The position numbers and the translations under genes are program-made. DNA of 64,000 nt from NCBI GenBank assembly GCA_036417435.1, contig CM070910.1, positions 80,894,784 to 80,958,783 on the forward strand, given 5' to 3'. The notes under the pieces were generated by a model. The model was not told the origin of the DNA. It did not search any database and saw only the letters and a list, made by a program, of their open reading frames with translations. Below, piece by piece: positions 36,897-49,060 of the stretch; position 1 is the stretch's first letter; each line of letters opens with the position of its first letter. This DNA is from Inia geoffrensis (lineage: Eukaryota; Chordata; Mammalia; Artiodactyla; Iniidae).

Positions 36897-38635
36897 TTAC
36901 CTGAAGGATAAATCCCTTAAACCTGGAGATTTGGGACCCTTGGAAAGGGAACCATGCACCATTACATCAAAGGGTCTGCATTCTCTCACCAAACCTCACC
37001 AATCCTATCAGCCCCAAGTGTCCAGCCTTATCTCTCCCCCAGCTTTGGATGTAGAGGTGGTAAATCCAAGATTCCTCAAAAGCCCTGAAGGACTTATTTA
37101 AGAATTTCTATTTCCCAATTTTTGTGTTTTGTTTTTAATATTTTTTTATAAGGGATTTTAGCTTATTTTCACTGCTGTGTTTATGCTGTGCTACACACAT
37201 TATTTTCTAATGGAGACCTGTAAATATATGGCTTTTAAGATTCTTCATGGTCAGGTATATTCCTAGGTTTTGAATACAGGGTGTTGAGTCCATTTGGTTG
37301 AGGAAGGAGTAGGTCGTGTCTAATATATATTTGGCTTATGGAATGGTTTCTGGACTAACGTCAACCTCTGGATTTATGCAGCCTCCCCACTCTCCTTTCC
37401 CCTTAAGCAAGCATAAGTTTCTTTTGTAAATGTGAGACTCTGTTGTGTTTTGAAATGCAGTTCATGCGTAGTCGTGTTTACATTCCCGGTATTAGTGATA
37501 TCTTATGATGTTTCTTTTTCTGTGTGACTTATTTCACTTAGAATCATCGTACGTAAATCCACTCATTATGCTGCTACTGGCCTGATGCAATTGATTTCAT
37601 TGTTGAGTGATATTCCATTGTAGGTATGTACCACAACTTCTATATCCATTTTTCTCTTTCTCGGCTATTGAAGTTGTACCATAGTCAAGATTCCCGTAAA
37701 CAGAGCAGACCCAAGTTTTGGTGTGGCTGTGTCTTTTTCATTTAAATTTTCCGAATCTATAGCACCATAAGTGGAAGTGCCCTAGGTTCTGTAGCTTGGT
37801 TTTTTCTTTGTTCCAGGAAACACCATCCAGTTCTCCAGAGTGGCTGTTGGCAATTTACATCCCGCCCATCAGCATAAAAAGGATGCCGGTTCTCCATGGC
37901 CTCTCCTCCTCTCTGGATTTTACACTTTTTTCGGACGGCCTTTTTGATCGGTGGGAAGTGAGACTTCATTGTGGTGCGGATTTCCATTGCAGGATTGCTT
38001 TGTTGGCCAAAAAGGGCGTATGCGTTTTTTCCTGAATATATTCAAGAAAAAACGCATATGCCCTTTTTGTCCATGTGCATCACTGTCGAACTGCTGCCTC
38101 TTTTCCTACGCTTTCAGAGCAATTCTCATCTACCACCTGATATCTGTTTTCTGTAATTCTTCGTCGCGTTCAAGTCCTCTTCAGTGCCTTCCTTCAATAA
38201 ATTTTTGGATGGTAGGGGAAATTTGGAACTCTGCAGGATTGTGAGTTACAGTGCCAAAAATCTCCTTTCCTCAACTCGCTTTCTTGTGAGCTGACCGCAA
38301 ACCTAAAGAATTGCTTTAGGCCCTTATCTCGTTCCGGCATGGAACGCTGAGCCTTTGGTGAATTTTTCTTCCTGTACGGAAATCAGAATTCAATGTGCCC
38401 GCCCAAACACATCGAATTAGCCGCTCATTGGTTCTCCTTATTCCTGATCATCTTCCACAGAAATTGCAAACTGTGCCAAACAAGAGGTCAAAGGCACTGA
38501 CTCTCCAAGTGGGGAGAATGTTAATATCGCATCTGGAACGGCGAACTCGAGTGCCAGGGGGTGAAAATGGCGAAAAGTTTTAGAAATTTTGCCTGATCAC
38601 TTCGTGGACCATATTCTGGGTTTTCCATGCGTATT
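36897..38635. repeat. Satellite unit 22 (1,739 bp), B then C
   Basis: The palindrome is at 38003-38074, with four broken pairs. The L1 segment is B type. After 38,200 it has C-type variants (ggatggtaggggaaattt, cctaaagaattgctttagg) and an extra EcoRI site (cagaattcaatg near 38390). Confidence 0.94.
37757..37987 (-). pseudogene. L1 ORF2p C-terminal remnant, frame kept
   Basis: Same unshifted 76-codon remnant as at 46443-46673, with QPLWRTGWCFL. It lies in the B-type unit 36897-38635. The whole L1 segment of this unit (37110-38000) shares variants with the units starting at 45583 and 47322, for example ctaacgtcaacctctgg and gtacgtaaatcc. Confidence 0.75.
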
Positions 38636-40368
38636 TTGGCTGAAGTATAAATCCCTTAAACGTGGAGATTTGGGACACGTGGAATGGGAACCATGCACCA
38701 TTACCTCAATGGGTCTGCATTCCCTCACCAATAGTATCAGCCCCAAGTGTCCAGCCTTATCTCTCCCCCAGCTGTGGATGTAGACGTGGTAAATCCAAGA
38801 TTCCTCAGAAGAGCTGAAGGACTTATTGAAGAATTTCTCTCTATTTCAGGAGTCCTTGTGTTTTCCTTTTCAAATTTATTTTTATAAGGGGATTTAGCTT
38901 ATTTACACTGCTGTGTGTATGCTGTTGTACACAAATGATTTTCTTATGGAGACCTATAAATGTATGGGTTTTCAGTTTCTTCACAGTCAGGTATATTCCT
39001 ATGTTATGAATATGGGGTGTTGAGTCCATTTGGTTGAGCAAGAAGTAGGTCTTGTCTAATATATATTTGGTTTATGGAATGGTATCTGTCCTAATGTCAA
39101 CCTCTGGTTTTATGCAGCCTCCTCACTTTCCTTTCCCCTTAAGCAAGCATAAGTTTCTTTTGTAAATGTGAGACTCTGTTGTGCTTTGTAATGCAGTTCA
39201 TGCGTAGTCGTGTTTCCATTCCCGGTATTAGTGATATCTTATGATGTTTCTTTTTCTGTGTGACTTATTTCACTTAGAATCATCGTAACTAAATCCACTC
39301 ATTATGCTGCTACTGGTCTGTTGCCATTGATTTCACTGTTGAGTGATAATCCACTGTAGGGATGTACCACAACTTCTATATCCATTTTCCTCTTTTTGGG
39401 CTAATGAAGTTGTACCATAGTCAAGGTTCCCGTACACAGAGCAGCCCCAGACTTTGGTGTGGCTGTGTCTTTTTCATTTAAATTTTCCGAATATATAGCA
39501 CCATATGTGGAAGTGCCCTAGGCTGTCCAGCTTGGTTTTTTCTTTGTTCCAGGAAACACCATCCACTTCTCCAGAGTGGCTGTTGGCAATTTACATCCCG
39601 CCCATCAGCATAACAAAGCTGCCTGATCTCCATGAAGTGTCCTGCCTCTCTGGATTTTACACATTTTTCGGACGGCCCTTTGAATCGGTGGGAAAGGAGA
39701 CTTCATTGTAGTGCAGATTTCAGTTGCAGGTGCTTGGTTGGCCTAAAAGGGCGTATGTGTTTTTTCCTGATTACATTCAGGAAAAAACGCATATGCCCTT
39801 TTTGGCCAAGTGCATCACTGGCGAAATGCTGCCTGTTTTCCTACGATTTCAGAGCAATTCTTATCTACCCCCTGATATCAGTTTTCTGCAATTCTGTGTC
39901 CTATTCAAGTCTTCTTTACAGCCTTCCTTCAATAAATTTTTGGATAATAGGGGTCTTTTGGAACTCTGCAGGATTGTGAGTTACGGTGCCAAAAATCTCC
40001 TTTTCTCAACTCTCTTTCTTGTGAGCTGACCGCAAACCTTAAAAATTGCTTCAGGCCCTTCTCTCGTTCCGGCATGTCACGCTGAGCCTTTGGTGAATTC
40101 TTCTTCCTGGAGGGAAATCAGAGTTCAATGTTCCCCTTCAAATGCAGAGTTAGTCGCTCATTGGTTTTCCTTATTTCTGTTCATCAACCGCAGAAATTGC
40201 AAACTGTGCCAAATGAGAAGTTAAAAGCAAAGACTTTCCAAGTGGGGAGAGTGTTACTAACGCATCTGGAACGGCGAACTCGAGTCCCAGGGGGCGAAAA
40301 TGGCGATGAGTCTTAGAAATATTGCCTGGTCACTTGGTGGACAATATTCTGGGTTTTCCATTCATATT
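38636..40368. repeat. Satellite unit 23 (1,733 bp), most diverged palindrome
   Basis: The palindrome is at 39738-39809, with about five broken pairs including two at the centre (gattacattc). D-type variants (accccctgatatcag, cctattcaagtcttc) follow, and then B-type. Confidence 0.94.
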
Positions 40369-42114
40369 TTACCTGAAGGATAAATCCCTTAATCCTCGAG
40401 ATTTGGGACCCTTGGAAAGGGACCCATGCACCATTACATCAAAGGGTCTGCATTCTCTCACCAAACCTCACCAATCCTATCAGCCCCAAGTGTCCAGCCT
40501 TATCTCTCCCCCAGCTTTGGATGTAGAGGTGGTAAATCCAAGATTCCTCACAAGACCTGAAGGACTTATTGAAGAATTTCTCTCTATTTTAGGAGTCCTT
40601 GTGTTTTCCTTTGCAAATTTATTTTTATAAGGGGATTTAGCTTATTTACACTGCTGTGTGTATGCTGCTGTACACAAATGATTTTCTTATGGAGACCTAT
40701 AAATGTATGGGATTTAAGTTTCTTCACAGTCAGGTATATTCCTAGGTTTTGAATACGGGGTGTTGCGTCGATTTGGTTGAGCGAGGAGTAGGTCTTGTCT
40801 AATATATATTTGGCTTATGGAATGGTATCTGTCCTAATGTCCATCTCTGGTTTTATGCAGCCTCCCCACTCTCCTTTGACCTTAAGCAAGCATAAATTTC
40901 TTTTGTAAATGTGAGACTCTGTTGTGTTTTGAAATGCAGTTCATGCGTAGTCGTGTTTCCATTCCCGGTATTAGTGATATCTTATGATGTTTCTTTTTCT
41001 GTGTGACTTATTTCACTTAGAATCATCGTAACTAAATCCACTCATTATGCTGCTACTGGTCTGTGGCCATTGATTTCATTGTTGAGTGATATTCCATTGT
41101 AGGGATATACCACAACTTCTGTATCCAGTTTCCTCTTTCTGGGCTATTGAAATTGTACCATAGTCAAGGTTCCCGTACACAGAGCAGCCCCAAACTTTGG
41201 TGTGGCTCTTTCTTTTTCATTTAAATTTTCCGAATCTATAACACCATAAGTGGAAGTGCCCTAGGCTCTCTAGCTTGGTTTTTTCTTTGTTCCAGGAAAC
41301 ACCATCCACTTCTCCAGAGTGGCTGTTGGCAATTTACATCCCTCCCATCAGCATAACAAGGATGCCGGTTCTCCATGGCCTGTCCTGACTCTCTGGATTT
41401 TACATTTTTTTCGGAGGGCCCTTTTGATCGGTGCGAAGTGAGACTTCCTTGTAGTGCGGATTTCCATTGCAGGCTTTCTTGGTTGGCCAAAAAGGGCGTA
41501 TGCGTTTTTTCCTGAATATATTCAGGAAAAAACGCATACGCCCTTTTTGGCCAAGTGCATCACTGTCGAACTGCTGCCTCTTTTCCTACGATTTCAGAGC
41601 AATTCTTATCTACCACCTGATATCTGTTTTCTGCAATTCTTTGTCGTGTTCAAGTCCTCTTCACAGTCTTCCTTCAATAAATTTTTGGATGATAGGGGTC
41701 ATTTGGAACTCCGCAGGATTGTGAGTTACAGTGCCAAAAATCTCCTTTTCTCAACTCGCTTTCTTGTGACCTGACCGCAAACCCGAATAATTGCTTCAGG
41801 TCCTAATCTCGTTCCGGCATGGCACGCTGAGCCTTTGGTGAATTCTTCTTCCTGTAGGGAAATCATCGTTCAGTGTGCCCGTCCAAACACATCGAGTTAG
41901 CCGCTCATTGGTTCTCCTTATTCCTGCTCATCTTCCACAGAAATTGCAAACTGTGCCAAACAAGAGGTGAAAGACACTGACTCTCCAAGTGGGGAGAATG
42001 TTAATATCGCCTCTGGAAAGGCGAACTCAAGTACCGGGGGGGAAAATGGCGATGAATTTTAGAAATTTTGCCTGATCACTTCGTGGAACATATTCTGGGA
42101 TTTCCATGCATATT
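40369..42114. repeat. Satellite unit 24 (1,746 bp), longest
   Basis: The palindrome at 41483-41554 is perfect. A 10-bp repeat of caaacctcac near 40460, typical of B type, makes it the longest unit. It is A type from about 40,640 onward. Confidence 0.94.
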
Positions 42115-43848
42115 TTAGCTGAAGGATAAATCCCTTAAACGTGGAGATTTGGGACCCGTGGAATGGGAATCATGCACCATTACCTCAGAGGGTCTGCATT
42201 CCCTCACCAATAGTATCAGCCCCAAGTGTCCAGCCTTATCTGTCCCCCAGCTGTGGATGTAGAGGTGGTAAATCCAAGATTTCTCGCAAGACTTCAAGGA
42301 CTTATTTAAGAATTTCTCTCTATTTCACAGTCCTTGTGCTTTCTCTTTCAAATTTATTTTTATAAGGGGATTTAGATTATTTACACTGTTGTGTGTATGC
42401 TGCTGTACACAAGTGATTTCCTTATGGAGACCTATAAATGTATGGGTTTTAAATTTCTTCACAGTCAGGTTTATTCCTAGGTTTTGAATACGGGGTGTTG
42501 AGTCGATTTGGTTGAGCGAGGAGTAGGTCTTGTCTAATATATATTTGGCTTATGGAATGGTATCTGTCCTAAAGTCCATCTCTGGTTTTATGCAGCCTCC
42601 CCACTCTCCTTTGACCTTAAGCAAGCATAAATTTCTTTTGTAAATGTGAGACTGTGTTGTGTTTTGAAATGTAGTTCATGCGTAGTCGTGTTTCCATTCC
42701 CGGTATTAGTGATATCTTATGAAGTTTCTTTTTCTGTGTGACTTATTTCACTTAGAATCATCGTAACTAAATCCATTCATTATGCTGCTACTGGTCTGTG
42801 GCCATTGATTTCATTGTTGAGTGATATTCCATTGTAGGGATGTACCACAACTTCTATATCCATTTTTCTCTTTCTGGGCTATTGAAGTTGTACCATAGTG
42901 AAGGTTACCGTACACAGAGCAGCCCCAAACTTTGGTGTGGCTCTGTCTTTTTCATTTAAATTTTCCGAATCTATAGCACCATAAGTGGAAGTGCCCTAGG
43001 CTCTCTAGCTTGGTTTTTTCTTTGTTCCAGGAAACACCATCCACTTCTCCAGAGTGGCTGTTGGCAATTTACATCCCGCCCATCAGCATAACAAGGATGC
43101 CGGTTCTCCATGGCCTCTCCTCCTCTCTGGGTTTTACACTTTTTTCGGAGGGCCCTTTTGATCGGTTGGAAGTGAGACTTCATTGTGGTGCGGATTTCCA
43201 TTGCAGGGTTGCTTCGTTGGCCAAAAAGGGCGTATGCGTTTTTTCATGAATATATTCAGGAAAAAACGCATACGCCCTTTTTGGCCAAGTGCATCACTGT
43301 CGAACTGCTGCCTCTTTTCCTACGATTTCAGAGCAATTCTCATCTACCACCTGATATCTGTTTTCTGTAATTCTTCGTCGCGTTCAAGTCCTCTTCAGAG
43401 CCTTCCTTCAATAAATTTTTCGATGGTAGGGGAAATTTGGAACTCTGCAGGATTGTGAGTTACAGTGCCAAAAATCTCCTTTCCTCAACTCGCTTTCTTG
43501 TGAGCTGACCGCAAACCTAAAGAATTGCTTTAGGCCCTTATCTCGTTCCGGCATGGCACGCTGAGCCTTTGGTGAATTTTTCTTCCTGTACGGAAATCAG
43601 AATTCAATGTGCCCGCCCAAACACATCGAATTAGCCGCTCATTGGTTCTCCTTATTCCTGATCATCTTCCACAGAAATTGCAAACTGTGGCAAACAAGAG
43701 GTCAAAGGCACTGACTCTCCAAGTGGGGAGAATGTTAATATCGCATCTGGAAAGGCGAACTCGAGTACCGGGGGGGAAAATGGCGAAAAGTTTTAGAAAT
43801 TTTGCCTGATCACTTCGTGGACCATATTCTGGGTTTTCCATGCATATT
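42115..43848. repeat. Satellite unit 25 (1,734 bp), A/B/C mosaic
   Basis: The palindrome is at 43217-43288, with one broken pair (catgaat in the left arm). B-type ORF2 allele; C-type after 43,400, with the extra EcoRI site near 43603. Confidence 0.94.
42971..43201 (-). pseudogene. L1 ORF2p C-terminal remnant, frame kept, in a mosaic unit
   Basis: The unshifted 76-codon remnant lies in a unit whose upstream L1 3' UTR (42360-43000) is of the common A type. The B-type allele therefore begins between about 43,000 and 43,105, inside the L1 segment. This is a conversion or crossover tract boundary rather than independent descent. Confidence 0.7.
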
Positions 43849-45582
43849 TTAGCTGAAGGATAAATCCCTTAAACGTGGAGATTTGGGACCCGTGGAATGG
43901 GAATCATGCACCATTACCTCAGAGGGTCTGCATTCCCTCACCAATAGTATCAGTCCCAAGTGTCCAGCCTTATCTCTCCCACAGCTGGTGAAGTAGATGT
44001 GGTAAATCCAAGATTTCTCGCAAGCCCTCAAGGACTTATTTAAGAATTTCTCTCTATTTCACAGTCCTTGTGCTTTCTTTTTCAAATTTATTTTTATAAG
44101 GGGATTTAGCTTATTTACACTGCTGTGGGTATGCTGCTGTATACAAGTGATTTTCTTATGGAGACCTATAAATGTATGGGCTTTAAGTTTCTTCACAGTC
44201 AGGTATATTCCTAGGTATTGAATAAGGGGTGTTGAGTCCATTTGGTTGAGCGAGGAGTAGGTCTTGTCTAATATATATTTGGCTTATGGAATGGTATCTG
44301 TCCTAATGTCCATCTCTGGTTTTATGCAGCCTCCCCACTCTCCTTTGACCTTAAGCAAGCATAAATTTCTTTTGTAAATGTGAGACTGTGTTGTGTTTTG
44401 AAATGTAGTTCATGCGTAGTCGTGTTTCCATTCCCGGTATTAGTGATATCTTATGAAGTTTCTTTTTCTGTGTGACTTATTTCACTTAGAATCATCGTAA
44501 CTAAATCCACTCATTATGCCGCTACTGGTCTGTGGCCATTGATTTCATTGTTGAGTGATATTCCATTGTAGGGATGTACCACAACTTCTATATCCATTTT
44601 TCTCTTTCTGGGCTATTGAAGTTGTACCATAGTCAAGGTTCCCGTACACAGAGCAGCCCCAAACTTTGGTGTGGCTCTGTCTTTTTCATTTAAATTTTCC
44701 GAATCTATAGCACCATAAGTGGAAGTGCCCTAGGCTCTCTAGCTTGGTTTTTTCTTTGTTCCAGGAAACACCATCCACTTCTCCAGAGTGGCTGTTGGCA
44801 ATTTACATCCCGCCCATCAGCATAACAAGGCTGCCGGTTCTCCATGGCCTGTCCTGACTCTCTGGATTTTACACTTTTTTCGGAGGGCCCTTTTGATCGG
44901 TGGGAAGTGAGACTTCCTTGTAGTGCGGATTTCCATTGCAGGCTTGCTTGCTTGACCAAAAAGGGCGTATGCGTTTTTTCCTGAATATATTCAGGAAAAA
45001 ACGCATATGCCCTTTTTGGCAAAGTGCATCACTTTCGAACTGCTGCCTCTTTTCCTACGCTTTCAGAGCAGTTCTTATTTACCCCCTGATATCAGTTTTC
45101 TGCAATTCTGCGTCCTATTCAAGTCTTCTTTACAGCCTTCCTTCAATAAATTTTTGGATGATAGGGGTCTTTTGGAACTCTGCAGGATTGTGAGTTACGG
45201 TGTCAAAAATCTCCTTTTCTCAACTCTCTTTCTTGTGAGCTGACTGCAAACCTGAAGTATTGCTTCAGGCCCTAATCTCGTTCCGGCATGTCACCCTGAA
45301 CCTTCGGTGAATTCTTCTTCCTGGAGGGAAATCAGAGTTCAATGTGCCCCTTAAAATGCAGAGTTACTCGCTCATTGGTTCTCCTAATTTCTGTTCATCT
45401 ACCGCAGAAATTGCAAACTGTGCCAAATGAGAAGTTAAAAGCAAAGACTTTCCAAGTGGGGAGAGTGTTACTAACGTATCTGGAACGGCGAACTCGAGTC
45501 CCAGGGGGCGAAAATGGCGATGAGTCTTAGAAATATTGCCTGGTCACTTGGTGGACGATATTCTGGGTTTTCCATTCATATT
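43849..45582. repeat. Satellite unit 26 (1,734 bp), A then D then B
   Basis: The palindrome is at 44952-45023, with three broken pairs (ttgacc, atatg, ggcaaa). It switches to D type from about 45,065, like unit 23, and to B type from about 45,300. Confidence 0.94.
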
Positions 45583-47321
45583 TTACCTGAAGGATAAATC
45601 CCTTAAACCTGGAGATTTGGGACCCTTGGAAAGGGAACCATGCACCATTACATCAAAGTGTCTGCATTCTCTCACCAAACCTCACCAATCCTATCAGCCC
45701 CAAGTGTCCAGCCTTATCTCTCCCCCAGCTTTGGATGTAGAGGTGGTAAATCCAAGATTCCTCAAAAGCCCTGAAGGACTTATTTAAGAATTTCTATTTC
45801 CCAATTTTTGTGTTTTGTTTTTAAAATTTTTTTATAAGGGATTTTAGATTATTTTCACTGCTGTGTTTATGCTGTGCTACACACATTATTTTCTAATGGA
45901 GACCTGTAAATATATGGCTTTTAAGATTCTTCATAGTCAGGTATATTCCTAGGTTTTGAATACAGGGTGTTGAGTCCATTTGGTTGAGGAAGGAGTAGGT
46001 CGTGTCTAATATATATTTGGCTTATGGAATGGTTTCTGGACTAACGTCAACCTCTGGATTTATGCAGCCTCCCCACTCTACTTTCCCCTTAAGCAAGCAT
46101 AAGTTTCTTTTGTAAATGTGAGACTCTGTTGTGTTTTGAAATGCAGTTCATGCGTAGTCGTGTTTACATTCCCGGTATTAGTGATATCTTATGATGTTTC
46201 TTTTTCTGTGTGACTTATTTCACTTAGAATCATCGTACGTAAATCCACTCATTATGCTGCTACTGGCCTGATGCAATTGATTTCATTGTTGAGTGATATT
46301 CCATTGTAGGTATGTACCACAACTTCTATATCCATTTTTCTCTTTCTCGGCTATTGAAGTTGTACCATAGTCAAGATTCCCGTAAACAGAGCAGACCCAA
46401 GTTTTGGTGTGGCTGTGTCTTTTTCATTTAAATTTTCCGAATCTATAGCACCATAAGTGGAAGTGCCCTAGGCTCTGTAGCTTGGTTTTTTCTTTGTTCC
46501 AGGAAACACCATACAGTTCTCCAGAGTGGCTGTTGGCAATTTACATCCCGCCCATCAGCATAAAAAGGATGCCGGTTCTCCATGGCCTCTCCTCCTCTCT
46601 GGATTTTACACTTTTTTCGGACGGCCCTTTTGATCGGTGGGAAGTGAGACTTCATTGTGGTGCGGATTTCCATTGCAGGGTTGCTTTGTTGGCCACAAAG
46701 GGCGTATGCGTTTTTTCCTGAATATATTCAAGAAAAAACGCATACGCCCTTTTTGTCCATGTGCATCACTGTCGAACTGCTGCCTCTTTTCCTACGCTTT
46801 CAGAGCAATTCTCATCTACCACCTGATATCTGTTTTCTGTAATTCTTCGTCACGTTCAAGTCCTCTTCAGAGCCTTCCTTCAATAAATTTTTGGATGATA
46901 GGGGTCATTTGGAACTCCGCAGGATTGTGAGTTACAGTGCCAAAAATCTCCTTTTGTCAACTCGCTTTTTTGTGAGCTGACCGCAAACCCGAATAATTGC
47001 TTCAGGCCCTAATCTCGTTCCGGCATGGCACGCTGAGCCTTTGGTGAATTCTTCTTCCTGTAGGGAAATCATCGTTCAATGTGCCCGTCAAAACACATCG
47101 AGTTAGCCGCTCATTGGTTCTCCTTATTCCTGCTCATCTTCCACAGAAATTGCAAACTGTGCCAAACAAGAGGTCAAAGGCACTGACTCTCCAAGTGGGG
47201 AGAATGTTAATATCGCATCTGGAAAAGCGAACTCGAGTACCAGGGGGGCAAAATGGCGATGAATTTTAGAAATTTTGCCTGATCACTTCGTGGACCATAT
47301 TCTGGGATTTCCATGCATATT
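45583..47321. repeat. Satellite unit 27 (1,739 bp), B then A
   Basis: The palindrome is at 46689-46760, with four broken pairs (acaaag, tcaag, gtcc, cat). It returns to A type from about 46,870 (ggatgataggggtcat). Confidence 0.94.
46443..46673 (-). pseudogene. L1 ORF2p C-terminal remnant with frame kept (B-type unit)
   Basis: This 76-codon frame joins both ORF2-like halves without a shift: an N-terminal MEIRTTMKSHFPPIKRAV (ORF2p-like MQIKTTMRYHLTPVRMAI) and a C-terminal DVNCQQPLWRTVWCFL (QPLWKTVWRFL). The + strand reads cctctcctcctctctgg where common units have one more base, cctgtcctgcctctctgg, which breaks the frame. The same uninterrupted frame occurs at 37757-37987, 42971-43201 and 48182-48412. 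It is a fossil, not a gene, but these copies are closer to the inserted element. Confidence 0.8.
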
Positions 47322-49060
47322 TTAGCTGAAGGATAAATCCCTTAAACGTGGAGATTTGGGACCCTTGGAAAGGGAACCATGCACCATTACATCAAAGTGT
47401 CTGCATTCTCTCACCAAACCTCACCAATCCTATCAGCCCCAAGTGTCCAGCCTTATCTCTCCCCCAGCTTTGGATGTAGAGGTGGTAAATCCAAGATTCC
47501 TCAAAAGCCCTGAAGGACTTATTTAAGAATTTCTATTTCCCAATTTTTGTGTTTTGTTTTTAAAATTTTTTTATAAGGGATTTTAGATTATTTTCACTGC
47601 TGTGTTTATGCTGTGCTACACACATTATTTTCTAATGGAGACCTGTAAATATATGGCTTTTAAGATTCTTCATAGTCAGGTATATTCCTAGGTTTTGAAT
47701 ACAGGGTGTTGAGTCCATTTGGTTGAGGAAGGAGTAGGTCGTGTCTAATATATATTTGGCTTATGGAATGGTTTCTGGACTAACGTCAACCTCTGGATTT
47801 ATGCAGCCTCCCCACTCTACTTTCCCCTTAAGCAAGCATAAGTTTCTTTTGTAAATGTGAGACTCTGTTGTGTTTTGAAATGCAGTTCATGCGTAGTCGT
47901 GTTTACATTCCCGGTATTAGTGATATCTTATGATGTTTCTTTTTCTGTGTGACTTATTTCACTTAGAATCATCGTACGTAAATCCACTCATTATGCTGCT
48001 ACTGGCCTGATGCAATTGATTTCATTGTTGAGTGATATTCCATTGTAGGTATGTACCACAACTTCTATATCCATTTTTCTCTTTCTCGGCTATTGAAGTT
48101 GTACCATAGTCAAGATTCCCATAAACAGAGCAGACCCAAGTTTTGGTGTGGCTGTGTCTTTTTCATTTAAATTTTCCGAATCTATAGCACCATAAGTGGA
48201 AGTGCCCTAGGCTCTGTAGCTTGGTTTTTTCTTTGTTCCAGGAAACACCATACAGTTCTCCAGAGTGGCTGTTGGCAATTTACATCCCGCCCATCAGCAT
48301 AAAAAGGATGCCGGTTCTCCATGGCCTCTCCTCCTCTCTGGATTTTACACTTTTTTCGGACGGCCCTTTTGATCGGTGGGAAGTGAGACTTCATTGTGGT
48401 GCGGATTTCCATTGCAGGGTTGCTTTGTTGGCCACAAAGGGCGTATGCGTTTTTTCCTGAATATATTCAAGAAAAAACGCATACGCCCTTTTTGTCCATG
48501 TGCATCACTGTCGAACTGCTGCCTCTTTTCCTACGCTTTCAGAGCAATTCTCATCTACCACCTGATATCTGTTTTCTGTAATTCTTCGTCACGTTCAAGT
48601 CCTCTTCAGAGCCTTCCTTCAATAAATTTTTGGATGATAGGGGTCATTTGGAACTCCGCAGGATTGTGAGTTACAGTGCCAAAAATCTCCTTTTGTCAAC
48701 TCGCTTTTTTGTGAGCTGACCGCAAACCCGAATAATTGCTTCAGGCCCTAATCTCGTTCCGGCATGGCACGCTGAGCCTTTGGTGAATTCTTCTTCCTGT
48801 AGGGAAATCATCGTTCAATGTGCCCGTCAAAACACATCGAGTTAGCCGCTCATTGGTTCTCCTTATTCCTGCTCATCTTCCACAGAAATTGCAAACTGTG
48901 CCAAACAAGAGGTCAAAGGCACTGACTCTCCAAGTGGGGAGAATGTTAATATCGCATCTGGAAAAGCGAACTCGAGTACCAGGGGGGCAAAATGGCGATG
49001 AATTTTAGAAATTTTGCCTGATCACTTCGTGGACCATATTCTGGGATTTCCATGCATATT
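47322..49060. repeat. Satellite unit 28 (1,739 bp), copy of unit 27
   Basis: The palindrome is at 48428-48499, with the same four broken pairs as unit 27. It starts A type and switches to B at 47349-47364. Confidence 0.94.
48182..48412 (-). pseudogene. L1 ORF2p C-terminal remnant, frame kept (copy of 46443-46673)
   Basis: Identical in translation to the remnant at 46443-46673, offset 1,739 bp. It was produced by duplication of the whole unit (see the duplication at 45626-49103). Confidence 0.78.
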
